Below, piece by piece: positions 26,552-35,309 of a DNA stretch of 64,000 nt; position 1 is the first letter of the stretch; every line of letters starts with the position of its first letter. The notes under the pieces are model-generated. The model ran no database searches, had not been told where the DNA came from, and saw only the letters and a list, made by a program, of their open reading frames with translations. Source of the DNA: Microcoleus vaginatus HSN003. Lineage in GTDB: Bacteria; Cyanobacteriota; Cyanobacteriia; Cyanobacteriales; Microcoleaceae. A program made the translations under genes and the position numbers. The DNA is taken from the NCBI RefSeq assembly GCF_022701255.1, contig NZ_CP031705.1:3175501-3239500 (forward strand), read 5' to 3'.

Positions 26552-28303
26552 TTACCCTATTTTATAGCAACTGCCAAGACGATTAGGAGTTTCTTGTTTG
26601 CTCAAACCTGAGCTTAAAATTGCTGTTTCCTTCTTCCTCCAGCCTAACTCCCAGCACTTATCGCTTTTGAGCAGCGCTTCAAACTCAGCCCTTGGCAAAG
26701 CCTGACTGAAAAGATAGCCTTGAATTTCGTCGCATTCGTGATCGCACAAAAAATCAAGTTCTTGCTGATTTTCTACCCCCTCAGCCACCACCGTCATGTT
26801 CATGCAGTGTGCCATTTGAATAATCGCTATTGTTATCGCTGCATTTTGGCGATCGTCTGCCAGATCCCGAATAAAAGTCTTGTCAATTTTGATCGCATCA
26901 AACGGAAAGCGTTTTGGATAACTCAAAGAAGAATATCCTGTTCCAAAATCATCAATTGCTATCCTAATCCCCTGATCTTTCCACACCGTAAAAGCTTTAG
27001 CTGCTGCAATTTCGTCTTGCAAAACAAGACTTTCCGTCAGTTCTAATTCCAAACACTTGGGATCGAGATTACTTTCTGTTAATATCTCCCTGACTCTTTC
27101 CGTGAAATTTTTGCGCTCGAATTGACGCGCTGACACATTAACTGCCACTCGCAGGGGCGGCAAACCTGCTCTTTGCCATGCTTGATTTTGCCGACAAACA
27201 GTCTCTAATACCCATTCGCCCAACGGTGCAATCAAGCCCATTTCTTCAGCCATTGGAATAAATTCTCCCGGAGAAACGCGCCCCCGTTCTGGATGATTCC
27301 AGCGCACCAAAGCTTCAGCACCAATCATTTTACCTGTTTTAATTTCTATTTGCGGCTGATAGTAGATTTCAAACTCTGAGCTTTTTAAAGCATGGCGCAG
27401 TGAAGTTTCCTGAAGAAGTGTATTAATAAAAAAACTAGCGTTTTTTGCCGTATAAAAATGATAAGTATTGCCGCCTTTCTGCTGAGATTGATACATTGCT
27501 ATATAAGCATTTTTCAGCATTTCATCTCCGTCGGTGCCGTCCCCGGGATACAAGCAGATCCCCATACTAGCAGTGACATAGACTTCGCAATCTTTGACAA
27601 TCATACCTTGGGATACAATATCTAAAATGTTTTGAGCAATCTTAGCTACCTCCTGTTTTTCTGCAACTGGTTTAAGAATTAGCGCGAATTGTGCTGCTTC
27701 CAAACGAGCAACAATATCAATGTTTTCCATGCAGTTAGTTAGCCGCTGGGCGATGGTGCAAAGCACTGAGTCGCCGATATCGTGCCCCCAGGTACTGTTA
27801 ATGCGGTTGATTTTATCTAAGCTAAGCGTGACAACTGGAACGACTACTGACAATTCTTGTTTACCATCTAATACTCGACTTAACTTTTCTCGCAAAAACG
27901 AACGATTCGGCAGGTTTGTCAAGCTGTCGTACTGATGTCGGTAGAGTGCCAGTTGAATAGTTGTGTGCAAGTTTTTTTCTTCAAATGGCTTGACAATATA
28001 GCCGAATGGTTTGGTACTATTGACTCGTCGCAAAGTAGTTTCATCGGCATAAGCTGTCAGATAAACTACCGGAATTTGAAAGCGCAAGCGAATTTCTTCG
28101 GCTGCTGTAATGCCGTCGATTTCTCCTTGTAGGTTAAGATCCATTAAAACTAAATCCGGGCGCAACTGGGCTGCCGATTCAATCGCTTCTTCTCCCGAAT
28201 AGACCATCCCCGTTATTCTATATCCTAGAGATATCAAACTGTCGGAAATGTCTTCCGCAATGATGCTCTCGTCTTCAACTATCAGAATTTTTTTATTGTA
28301 CAC
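26552..28303 (-). CDS. response regulator with degenerate GGDEF and EAL domains
   Basis: 583 residues from a GTG that overlaps the upstream kinase stop (TAGTG) and has GGAGGA before it, i.e. translational coupling. REC domain (1-120) with phospho-acceptor Asp in LVLMDLNL and the Thr/Lys switch residues (YLTAYAD, KPF). GGDEF-like domain (about 135-290) in which the signature is R-L-E-A-A-Q-F in place of R-x-G-G-D-E-F, so it is almost surely not a cyclase. EAL domain (about 300-555) with [11 protein letters not shown], the metal-binding ELTES, and [10 protein letters not shown], all intact. Predicted role: phosphorylation-controlled cyclic-di-GMP phosphodiesterase. The C-terminal ~30 residues are an unconserved tail. 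Confidence 0.92.
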   Translation of the reverse strand: MYNKKILIVEDESIIAEDISDSLISLGYRITGMVYSGEEAIESAAQLRPDLVLMDLNLQGEIDGITAAEEIRLRFQIPVVYLTAYADETTLRRVNSTKPFGYIVKPFEEKNLHTTIQLALYRHQYDSLTNLPNRSFLREKLSRVLDGKQELSVVVPVVTLSLDKINRINSTWGHDIGDSVLCTIAQRLTNCMENIDIVARLEAAQFALILKPVAEKQEVAKIAQNILDIVSQGMIVKDCEVYVTASMGICLYPGDGTDGDEMLKNAYIAMYQSQQKGGNTYHFYTAKNASFFINTLLQETSLRHALKSSEFEIYYQPQIEIKTGKMIGAEALVRWNHPERGRVSPGEFIPMAEEMGLIAPLGEWVLETVCRQNQAWQRAGLPPLRVAVNVSARQFERKNFTERVREILTESNLDPKCLELELTESLVLQDEIAAAKAFTVWKDQGIRIAIDDFGTGYSSLSYPKRFPFDAIKIDKTFIRDLADDRQNAAITIAIIQMAHCMNMTVVAEGVENQQELDFLCDHECDEIQGYLFSQALPRAEFEALLKSDKCWELGWRKKETAILSSGLSKQETPNRLGSCYKIG

Positions 28304-30675
28304 TAATTTTTTTCCTCCGAGTGCAATTTAGGTTTACAAAAGGTTATTCTAAAAGTTGTGCCAGCAGTTTCTAACAGTTCTATTTTCCCCCGGATTTGCT
28401 TAACTAAAGACCCAACCAGTCGCAAACCCAACGTTCGGGCTTTTCGATAATCTAAGTCTTGAGGAAAACCAATTCCGCTGTCACTCACGGTTAGCACGCA
28501 AAGTCTATTATTTTCTAAAGTGAAATCTATGTTAATTTTACCTTTACTTTGTCCTTTAAAAGCATATTTGAGAGCATTTGTCACCAGCTCGTTGACAATT
28601 AATCCGCAAGGAACTGCCGTATCAATATTAAGAGAACACGGCGCAATGTTTGTTTGCAACTTAACGCCTTCTGCATGAATTTCATAAGCTTGGAATAAAT
28701 TGTGGGCGAGATTTTGGATATATTCAGCAAAATCAATGTTGGACAAGTCTTTGGATTGATACAATTGTTCGTGAACCAGGGCCATTGATCGAACTCGGTT
28801 TTGACTTTCTTTTAACATTTCACTAACGTGGCTGTCTTGGATGTAGCGGGACTGAAGTTTGAGCAAACTGGAAATAACTTGGAGGTTGTTTTTGACACGG
28901 TGGTGAATTTCTTGGAGAAGAACTTCTTTTTCGGCGAGGGAGGCTTTGATTTGATCCTCATCCCGTTTGCGATCTGTAATGTCGCGTACTACTGCTTGGA
29001 GAAATTTTTTTCCCTTAATTTCCATTGCGTTTAACAGAACTTCGGCGGAAAATTCAGAACCGTCGAGTCGTTTGTTTACCCAGTCAAAGCGACAGCTACC
29101 TGTTTGCATTGCTGTCGATATTCGCTGTATTGCTAGACTGGATGAGTCTTGTCCGCTAGGCTGAAATTGTGGGGAAAAGTCGATCAATTTCTTGCCGTAA
29201 AATTCTTTTGTGGTACTACAGCAAAATATTTTTAAGGTAGCGGGGTTGCAGTCAAAAAACTCCTTTTCGTCAAACAACATTACTGCGTCGCTGGTGGCTT
29301 CATAAAGGCTACGAAATTTGTGTTCTGATTCTTGCAGCGAGCATATCAATTGGTTTTTTAGAGCTTCTGCACGCTTGCGGTCGGTAATGTCTATTCCTAC
29401 GGAAACTGCTGCGGTTCCATGATGATATTTCTGAGCTACTATCAAATAGTTGCGGACGAAACCGTTAATTTCAATGTCTATTTCTTGCCAGGTTTGCTGA
29501 GATGAACTGTCAAAAAATTTTCTGATCAGTTCTCCAAAAGTCGAGCCTTTTTCGAGAAAGTTTATTTCTTGACCGACAAAGCTTTCAGGAGACAAGTTGA
29601 ATGAGGTTGCTAAATGCTGGTTGACTCCAATATACCGCAAATCTGAACTGATCCAAGAAATCAGTCCCGGTACGGCATCCAAAACGGCGCGAAGTTGGTC
29701 TGTAGCTTCTTGGAGTGCTTCTTCCGATCGCTTGTGATCGCTAATATCTGTCGCCGTTCCGCACAAGCCTAAAATAGCGCCGTTTTCAGCTTGGTTGACG
29801 ATGCTGTTGACGCGCAGGTGAACGGGAGTACCGTCTTTACGAATGTGTACTGTTTCGTAAGGAGAATTAGCGGGTTGTGGCTGAATTTTGGTTCTTGCTA
29901 AAAGTTGGGCAAATATTTCTCTTGGTCTACTTCGTTGATCGGGAACTAAAAAATCGGTGAAGCGGCGTCCGATCATTTCTGGCGGTTCGTAACCATAGAT
30001 GCGTTTGGCGGCGGAATTGACAAAAGTCAAGAGGCCTTCAATATCGATCGACCAAATCAATTCTTGGGAAGTTTCTACGAGGTTGCGGTACTTTTTTTCG
30101 CTTTCGGCAAGTGCTGTATTGAAGAATGCAGTCTGCTGCTGTAGTCTCTCTTCTAATTCTTGATTTGCTGTTTCCAGAGTTGCGATCGACTGCTCGCGCT
30201 CGGTAATTTGAGTAGAAACACCCACGGCCCCGACAACTTCGCCGTTTCCATCTCGCAGCGCTGTCGATCGAATTTCGTGAATAAAATGCCTCTCGCGGAC
30301 GTTCCAAGTGCGATCGTTTCCTGCTACTACCTCGGCAATATTTTCTAAGATATCTGGCTGGCTGCTGTAAACTTCAACAATCGATAGCCCGACAGTTGCA
30401 CCTGGTTTGAGTCCCAAATTTTCTAATCCTTTCCCTGCTGCAAGGGTTAACTTGCCTTCTCTGTCTGTTGCCCACAGGAAAATTGGGGCACAACTGACAG
30501 CGGCGTGAAGGGTTTCGTTGGCTTGTTTGAGCCGATCGATTTCTGCGTGAAGCCGATCCTGGGTGCTCTTTAATTCTACCGTTAGTCGATCGGCTTTTTG
30601 CTGCCAATTGGCAGCAGTATCACACATTTCTGCGAGATTGTGGGAACGACAGATGGATTGGTTGCAGTGTGACAT
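28303..30675 (-). CDS. multi-PAS histidine kinase (HisKA_2 type)
   Basis: About 790 residues from the ATG at 30675; a GTG at 30693 adds six. A leading coiled coil is followed by four PAS/PAC modules (about 50-165, 190-310, 325-440, 455-575), with PAC ends such as [13 protein letters not shown] and [13 protein letters not shown]. The kinase core is HisKA_2/HWE type: [20 protein letters not shown] with the phospho-acceptor His, then [15 protein letters not shown] (N-box) and VSDSGIGF (G-box). No transmembrane segment, so it is a cytoplasmic sensor of light, redox or a small ligand; no flavin or haem motif is obvious. Coupled through TAGTG to the REC-GGDEF-EAL gene, its likely partner. Confidence 0.92.
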   Translation of the reverse strand: MSHCNQSICRSHNLAEMCDTAANWQQKADRLTVELKSTQDRLHAEIDRLKQANETLHAAVSCAPIFLWATDREGKLTLAAGKGLENLGLKPGATVGLSIVEVYSSQPDILENIAEVVAGNDRTWNVRERHFIHEIRSTALRDGNGEVVGAVGVSTQITEREQSIATLETANQELEERLQQQTAFFNTALAESEKKYRNLVETSQELIWSIDIEGLLTFVNSAAKRIYGYEPPEMIGRRFTDFLVPDQRSRPREIFAQLLARTKIQPQPANSPYETVHIRKDGTPVHLRVNSIVNQAENGAILGLCGTATDISDHKRSEEALQEATDQLRAVLDAVPGLISWISSDLRYIGVNQHLATSFNLSPESFVGQEINFLEKGSTFGELIRKFFDSSSQQTWQEIDIEINGFVRNYLIVAQKYHHGTAAVSVGIDITDRKRAEALKNQLICSLQESEHKFRSLYEATSDAVMLFDEKEFFDCNPATLKIFCCSTTKEFYGKKLIDFSPQFQPSGQDSSSLAIQRISTAMQTGSCRFDWVNKRLDGSEFSAEVLLNAMEIKGKKFLQAVVRDITDRKRDEDQIKASLAEKEVLLQEIHHRVKNNLQVISSLLKLQSRYIQDSHVSEMLKESQNRVRSMALVHEQLYQSKDLSNIDFAEYIQNLAHNLFQAYEIHAEGVKLQTNIAPCSLNIDTAVPCGLIVNELVTNALKYAFKGQSKGKINIDFTLENNRLCVLTVSDSGIGFPQDLDYRKARTLGLRLVGSLVKQIRGKIELLETAGTTFRITFCKPKLHSEEKN

Positions 30676-30693
30676 GGTTACTCTAGGGCGCAC

Positions 30694-31197
30694 TGTATAT
30701 TTAACTCCAGTCTATCTTTTAAGCATAAACTTTTTAAGTGAAATATTACAGTTAGCAGCGGCTCATTCGAGCAATATGCGATAGTTTAAAGCTAGTTTAA
30801 AGGATTCAGGAATTGCGACTCGCTCAGACTTCCTGGCGACAGTTCAGAAATTGACAATCAGGTGAATAATGCCTGCGAATCGGTACTTTTACTGTAAGTA
30901 TGTGTAGTAGTACAAAAAGAAGTTCCGCAATCCTCGGCTTGCACAAGAACTGGGATTGTAAATTTATTATATTTGTTTGCGTAGATTCACGCACCGAGGA
31001 ATCGGGAATCGGGAATTTGTAAATATAGCCAGCGCGCCCGACGTTTAGGACGCGCTTAATTGCACTTTCCCCATGCTTATCGCCTCTGCCTTCTTCCTTC
31101 TTCTTTCTGCGTTATTCCTTTTTCCCTCTTCCCTCTTCCCTCTTTCTTCCATCCGCTACATCCGTTACAGAATCCGTTGCCGAACTTCCTTCTTCCT
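30694..31197. other. about 500-base gap, promoter side of the kinase operon and repeat tracts
   Basis: The right-hand side of the kinase gene (30694-30900) should hold its promoter; no clear motif. 31073-31196 is CT-rich: AAGGAAG arrays on the minus strand, with a CATCCG(C/T)TACA-type repeat near 31148-31185. No gene seen. Confidence 0.65.
31085..31196 (-). repeat. AAGGAAG-type purine array 3' of the WD40 gene
   Basis: Read on the minus strand this is a purine-rich tract with several GGAAGAA/GAGGGAA heptamers. Its closest edge touches the stop codon of the WD40 gene at 31198. It is in the sense orientation relative to that gene. Confidence 0.65.
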
Positions 31198-32388
31198 TCA
31201 ATTAACTCCCCAGCTTTTGACAGTTTTGTCTATACTGCCACTGATAATAGTTTCGCCATCGCTGCTAAAAGTAAGACAAGTAACAGAGTTTTGATGTCCG
31301 CTAAGAGTGTGAATATTTTCGCCTGTACTGGCATTCCAACATTTGATATTACCATCCGCACTAGCACTAAAAACAGTGCGTCCGTCGGGACTAAAGAGGA
31401 TCGCATTTATTGAGTTAAAATGCCCTGCCAATGTGATTGAACTATCTGGATTCGATAGCTGTCGCAGTTGAATGTTTCTGTCCCAGCCGCCAGTAGCCAA
31501 AGTCTGCCCGTCTGGACTGAAAGCCAGACAATTCGCGTAACCCTTAATTGTTTGGGAACACTGTCTGCTGCGGAGGTTCCACAGTTTAATTGTACCGTCA
31601 GAACTGCTGCTAGCGAGAGTTTGTGCGATCGGGCTAAAAGCAAGACTAACAATTCCTGCTTTATGAGCTCCCCAAGTTAAAAGATTGCCAAAGGTACAGA
31701 TTAACTTTCCCGTCTCTAAATTCCAAATTTTGATAGTAGTATCGGCCGAGGCGGTGGCGATAACTTGACTGTCGGGACTGACGACAATTGCGCTAATTTC
31801 CGCTTCATGTCCGAGGGAAGTATGCTGCAATTCTCCTCCCTGCCAAATTTCGATCGCACGGTGTTTTGGAGTATTTCTGCTCCTCACAAACACTTCACTT
31901 TCTTGGCAAAGGACAAAAGTTTCTTGAGCGCGGGGATACTTGTCAACAGTATAGAGTATTTCTCCTGTGTCTACATCGCAAATTCTAATTATTTTCCCGT
32001 GCAAACTGGCCGTGCGATCACCTCCGGGACTAATCGCAACATTTGTCCCAGTTTTGACCGTGCGGATGCAGTCAAAAAGCTTGTAAGGCACGAAGTCTTT
32101 TAAAGCTTGACGCACTAGAGGTTCTGTCCTTGGTCGCAAAATTAAATAAGCAACTCGCTGCACTTCTGGTGCGGGGTCAAGCAGCGCCTCAATTGCTAAA
32201 TTTAAACCAGCGCCTCCGTATTTAGGAGCATCTTTAACGGCGGCAATCCGCGACTCGATACTAGGACTGTTGAAGCGCTCCTTGACCCCAGCGATGCCTC
32301 CCAAAACAGCGCCGGCGATCGGGATTTGACTTTGGCCGCCGAGGACGGCATCATATTCTCTGGGTTGGTTAGAATTGTCGGCCATCAT
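31198..32388 (-). CDS. WD40-repeat protein with helical-repeat N-terminus
   Basis: 396 residues. The first ~95 residues contain a HEAT-like segment (SIESRIAAVKDAPKYGG, then LLDPAPEVQRVAYLILRPRTEP) with PBS-lyase/HEAT flavour. From about 115 six to seven WD40 blades follow, each ending in variants of I-K-(I/L)-W-N (TIKIWNLETGK, TIKLWNLRS, NIKCWNAST, TVKSWGVN) with GH near the start of each. Likely a cytoplasmic scaffold; no enzymatic domain. ATG doublet at 32385/32388. A TCTAAAA array lies directly upstream, with no Shine-Dalgarno sequence. Confidence 0.88.
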   Translation of the reverse strand: MMADNSNQPREYDAVLGGQSQIPIAGAVLGGIAGVKERFNSPSIESRIAAVKDAPKYGGAGLNLAIEALLDPAPEVQRVAYLILRPRTEPLVRQALKDFVPYKLFDCIRTVKTGTNVAISPGGDRTASLHGKIIRICDVDTGEILYTVDKYPRAQETFVLCQESEVFVRSRNTPKHRAIEIWQGGELQHTSLGHEAEISAIVVSPDSQVIATASADTTIKIWNLETGKLICTFGNLLTWGAHKAGIVSLAFSPIAQTLASSSSDGTIKLWNLRSRQCSQTIKGYANCLAFSPDGQTLATGGWDRNIQLRQLSNPDSSITLAGHFNSINAILFSPDGRTVFSASADGNIKCWNASTGENIHTLSGHQNSVTCLTFSSDGETIISGSIDKTVKSWGVN

Positions 32389-32390
32389 AG

Positions 32391-32423
32391 GATTTTAGAT
32401 TTTAGATTTTAGATTTTAGATTG
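32391..32423 (-). repeat. TCTAAAA heptamer array, 5' of the WD40 gene
   Basis: About four copies of TCTAAAA on the minus strand, ending two bases before the first ATG of the WD40 gene. Confidence 0.9.
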
Positions 32424-32646
32424 AATAATTGGAGGATTGAGAAAAGCGAACTCACGGATAAATTGGGGGAATTGTTATCGGATACTATGTTGTTAATTTC
32501 TGCACCGATGAATCCGGGGGCTTGTACCCTGGCTGGTTTCGGTGACGCTCAAACCTCGTTTAAGAGCGCAACTTCTAACTTATTGACTGTTGCAGTTTAT
32601 AGTATTATAATCAAATTAGCGTTTCACACAAAAATCCGAAAGTGAT

Positions 32647-33021
32647 ATGTCACACTTCACAACGATTAAGGTTCAGATCAAAAACGGCGAACTGCTGCAT
32701 CAAGTGTTGGAAGAGTTGGGTTATCAAGTAGAGTGCAATGTGCAGGTGCGGGGTTATCGGGGCGACAAAACTAATGCGGAGTACGTGATTCGGCAATCCA
32801 ACGGTTACGATTTGGGTTTTCGTCGCAGCGGAGAGGACTACGAATTGGTGGCGGATTTTTGGGGCGCTCGAATTAATCAGCAGGAATTTGTCAATTCAAT
32901 TAGTCAAAAATACGCGCGGAAAAGTTTGATGGCGGCGGTGCAGTCAGAGGGTTTTAATGTTGAAGAAGAGGAAACTTTGGCAGATGGAACGCTGAGAGTT
33001 GTAGTGGGTAGATGGGTTTAA
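32647..33021 (+). CDS. ycf35: Ycf35-type DUF1257 protein
   Basis: 124 residues. DUF1257/Ycf35 is conserved in cyanobacteria and in red-algal plastids; function unknown to me. The family opening MSHFTTIKVQIKNGELL and blocks such as NAEYVIRQSNGYDLGF, then LVADFWG are present, and full length matches. In other cyanobacteria it is often near DUF2997; here the DUF2997 gene is 12 kb away (45120-45332). AT-rich upstream region of about 220 bases without a clear promoter. Confidence 0.85.
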   Translation: MSHFTTIKVQIKNGELLHQVLEELGYQVECNVQVRGYRGDKTNAEYVIRQSNGYDLGFRRSGEDYELVADFWGARINQQEFVNSISQKYARKSLMAAVQSEGFNVEEEETLADGTLRVVVGRWV

Positions 33022-33067
33022 GACTCGCCCTGGATTAACTCGTTTTTACCTATCAAGAGGAATCACC

Positions 33068-33805
33068 ATGTGGCGATAGGCGATCGTACTAATCATCCTC
33101 GCGCTTGTAGTGGGCATTGTTGGCGCGATCGCCATTGGAGCATACCGCTGGCATCTCGGTACCCAGGAACTGCCAGCAAATCTGGAAGCTGTGCGCTTAC
33201 CAATTAAACCTCTCACATTTGATGCGCGGGAAATTGCCGATTTACCCCAGCCAGTGCAGCGCTACTTTCGCGCGGCGCTGAAGGATGGACAACCGCTAAT
33301 TGTAGCAGCGCGGGCTTTCCACGAAGGTACGTTTAACTTGAGCGAAACCGCAGAAAAATGGAGTGCTTTTAACTCAACTCAAGTGGTAATTACTCAACGC
33401 CCCGGCTTTGATTGGGACGGGCGAATTGCCATGATCCCCGCTATCAATGCGTTCGTTCATGATGCCTACCTTTCTGGCGAAGGCATCCTCCATGCAGCGC
33501 TGCTGGGCCTGGTGACTCTGGCGGATCTCCGCGACACTCCAGAAGCTGCACAAGAGCAATTCCTCCAAACTAAGCTACAAACTGACCAATAGCGATCGGC
33601 CGAAGAAGTGCTGGAAGTTGCTTTGCGATTGTTGGAGGAATACGATAAGGGCGATCGCGAAGGGAGTGATAGTGTACGAGTTAAGATAGATGCTGCTGTT
33701 GCCATGTCCGAACATACTCCACCGATTGACGGCGAAACCTTTATTGCAGGGATTTGCGATCGTTTCCGCCAAGTACGCCCCAGTAAACAAGGCTATACTA
33801 ATTGA
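33068..33805 (+). pseudogene. chimeric pseudogene: DUF6544-like front half joined to ParD-type antitoxin remnant
   Basis: One reading frame over 738 bases. It starts with ATG TGG CGA and then TAG (33077-33079), where relatives read a sense codon (Trp expected), followed by a membrane anchor and a DUF6544-like domain (LPQPVQRYFRAALKDGQP, RPGFDWDGRIAM, GEGILHAALLGL). At DLRDTPE (about 33530-33540) this family ends abruptly and the frame continues as a ribbon-helix-helix antitoxin of ParD type (QEQFLQTKLQTDQ, then SAEEVLEVALRLLEEYD), interrupted by a second TAG at 33590-33592. So two gene remnants were fused, probably at the TPE codons that both families carry, and the fusion has two nonsense codons. 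Almost certainly non-functional. The end overlaps the convergent toxin pseudogene by 13 bases. Confidence 0.75.
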
Positions 33806-34140
33806 AATGCTTGTATGATAGTTGCATTCAATTCCTGCATTTGCTGACTTCCTAACTCGCCCAATCGTCTCAGTATTAATCTTTGTTCAAGACTGACAAT
33901 CCGAGTTACTCTAACTTTAGAAGATACTCTTAATCCCGTGCTAGAAAATTCTGGATCTGAAGCACTTAAAGCAAATTCATCTAAACTTAGGCTAGTGACA
34001 TTTTGCGAAGAAATGAAGCAGAGCGTAATTTCATCTATGGTTGAACTTGCCCACAGCACTAAAGCTGGACGTAACTTTTTCTAACTCAAATCTGTAAAGG
34101 GAAATTCAGCTAAAACAATATCTCCTTTTTTTAGCTTCAC
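33793..34140 (-). pseudogene. PemK/MazF-type toxin with in-frame TAG
   Basis: The GTG at 34140 overlaps the upstream antitoxin stop (TAGTG). It reads KKGDIVLAEFPFTDLS, then TAG (34083-34081, codon 20), then KKLRPALVLWAS and ends LILRRLGELGSQQMQELNATIIQAF. The sequence on both sides of the TAG is typical PemK/MazF mRNA-interferase, so the gene is full length but stopped. The remaining frame from an ATG at 34059 lacks the N-terminal strands needed for activity. A Gln codon (CAG or CAA) at this site is likely ancestral. Confidence 0.8.
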
Positions 34141-34346
34141 TAAATTGGCTCTCCATCTTCAAGGGTGTAAATATCAGGTTCGTCGTGCAGGAATTGAAAT
34201 GCTCCTCCGCTTTGGGCTAACTGGGTTATTTCCACAGTAGAAGGATAGGGGATGTTATTAAATAGTTTTGCTTTTATTAGCAATTGCTCCTCTTCTGAGA
34301 GTGTCTGGATGATTTGTACTAAGGATTCAATGAGTTTTGTATTCAT
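34140..34346 (-). CDS. small antitoxin paired with the PemK-type pseudogene
   Basis: 68 residues. The N-terminus (LIESLVQIIQTLSEEEQLLIKAKLF) is an amphipathic helix pair and the acidic end (HDEPDIYTLEDGEPI) is the type of disordered tail that blocks toxins. I recognise this short protein as the usual upstream partner of cyanobacterial PemK/MazF-type genes. Stop codon overlaps the toxin start. It looks intact while the toxin does not, as expected in a decaying toxin-antitoxin pair. Confidence 0.75.
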   Translation of the reverse strand: MNTKLIESLVQIIQTLSEEEQLLIKAKLFNNIPYPSTVEITQLAQSGGAFQFLHDEPDIYTLEDGEPI

Positions 34347-34421
34347 AGCTGAAACTATCTGGGGATATTTTATCTTACTTCAACAAGGCAAACTTCGATG
34401 ATTATAACAAAACAACTAAGA

Positions 34422-34455
34422 GCGTGAAGCGAAGCTATCCCGTAGGGAATCGCCC
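34422..34455 (-). repeat. 34-bp dispersed repeat (copy 2)
   Basis: Reverse-oriented copy of the sequence at 40125-40158 with one base change; contains GCGTGAAGCGAAGCTATCCC. A third, diverged copy lies at 25125-25156. Confidence 0.8.
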
Positions 34456-34484
34456 ATCCAGTAAAATTCGGAGATAGCACAGAT

Positions 34485-35000
34485 TTACTCCTCCAAGTCC
34501 ACCTGCTTAACCTGCTCTAAAGGTATATCTAGCGCTTCTGCAATTTGTTCGTCGCTCAAGCCAAACTGCCGTAATTTATCAATTGTTTCAATCTTAGTTT
34601 GATTTTTGCTTTTCGGCTGCAAGTCGGGAATTTCCGGCTGACTTTGATCTGGGGTAGGAGTAGAGAGATTAGAACAGTTGTTAATGTAGCTAATATTGCT
34701 ACTATTTTTAATAGTAGTATTATTACCAAGATTTATATTCTGATTTATCTGTCTTTCTATAACGGATTCAAGATTACTTTTTTTAACTTGTTCGCCAAAC
34801 ACTTCTGATAACATTTGCAAAAGCTCGTAACTGGCTTTTTTAACGTGGTGGGAGCTATAACCATAAGTTTCTGCAACGTCAGCATATCTTTGACGATTCA
34901 GTATGCCTGCGATAATCCTCCGCTGCAAGTTATTTAGACGTTTACCTGTGTTGGTATAGACAGCTTCATCGACAAATTGCAATATCTGAGGACTATCCAT
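34485..35000 (-). CDS. orphan vWA-MoxR-associated-type N-terminal HTH protein
   Basis: 171 residues from the ATG at 34998-35000. A 25-codon N-terminal extension to 35075 would be encoded by repeat DNA and is rejected. Residues 1-85 (DSPQILQFVDEAVYTNTGKRL, NNLQRRIIAGI, RYADVAETYGYSSHHVKKASYELLQMLSEVFGEQVKKSNL in segments) match the HTH that heads many cyanobacterial vWA-MoxR-associated (vMAP) and NB-ARC-type conflict proteins. An Asn-rich linker follows, then a short C-terminal helix pair (LRQFGLSDEQIAEALDIPLEQV), also HTH-like. No effector, ATPase or protease domain is attached, so it is an orphan: possibly a regulator or the stump of a larger gene. Two 22-bp direct repeats precede it. Confidence 0.75.
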   Translation of the reverse strand: MDSPQILQFVDEAVYTNTGKRLNNLQRRIIAGILNRQRYADVAETYGYSSHHVKKASYELLQMLSEVFGEQVKKSNLESVIERQINQNINLGNNTTIKNSSNISYINNCSNLSTPTPDQSQPEIPDLQPKSKNQTKIETIDKLRQFGLSDEQIAEALDIPLEQVKQVDLEE

Positions 35001-35042
35001 AAGTGGGATGGTGAGATAGGTATGGTTACTATACCAAACTTT

Positions 35043-35112
35043 TTCCCACTTTTTCCAACTTTTTGGGCCTCGCATCCGAATTTTAGGAAGTTCCCACTTT
35101 TTCCAACTTTTT
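35043..35112 (-). promoter_or_regulatory. 22-bp perfect direct repeats upstream of the orphan HTH gene
   Basis: Two identical 22-mers at 35043-35064 and 35091-35112 (spacing 48 bases start to start). On the coding strand each reads AAAAAGTTGGAAAAAGTGGG plus AA. They lie 43 and 91 bases before the ATG of the HTH gene, a typical place for operator or iteron sites. Candidate self-regulation site; no proof. Confidence 0.5.
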
Positions 35113-35309
35113 TCCCTTTACATCTTTTGTGCGATCGGTTTAAAATAGTTTTGTAATATTTAGATGCAATAAATTAAAACTATCTGTTTGAGCGTGTGAG
35201 ATTTCACCTTGAATAATTTTGCATATGTTCAATATTTTCTAAGTCAGAAGCAATACAGGATAATTGTGGACATTTGAGCATGAGAAAGAATCCAATATTA
35301 TTAGCAATA

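Noticed and set aside
32421..32645. 74-codon frame upstream of ycf35
   Set aside because: TTG start without ribosome binding site, no recognisable pattern, and it begins in repeat DNA next to the WD40 gene.
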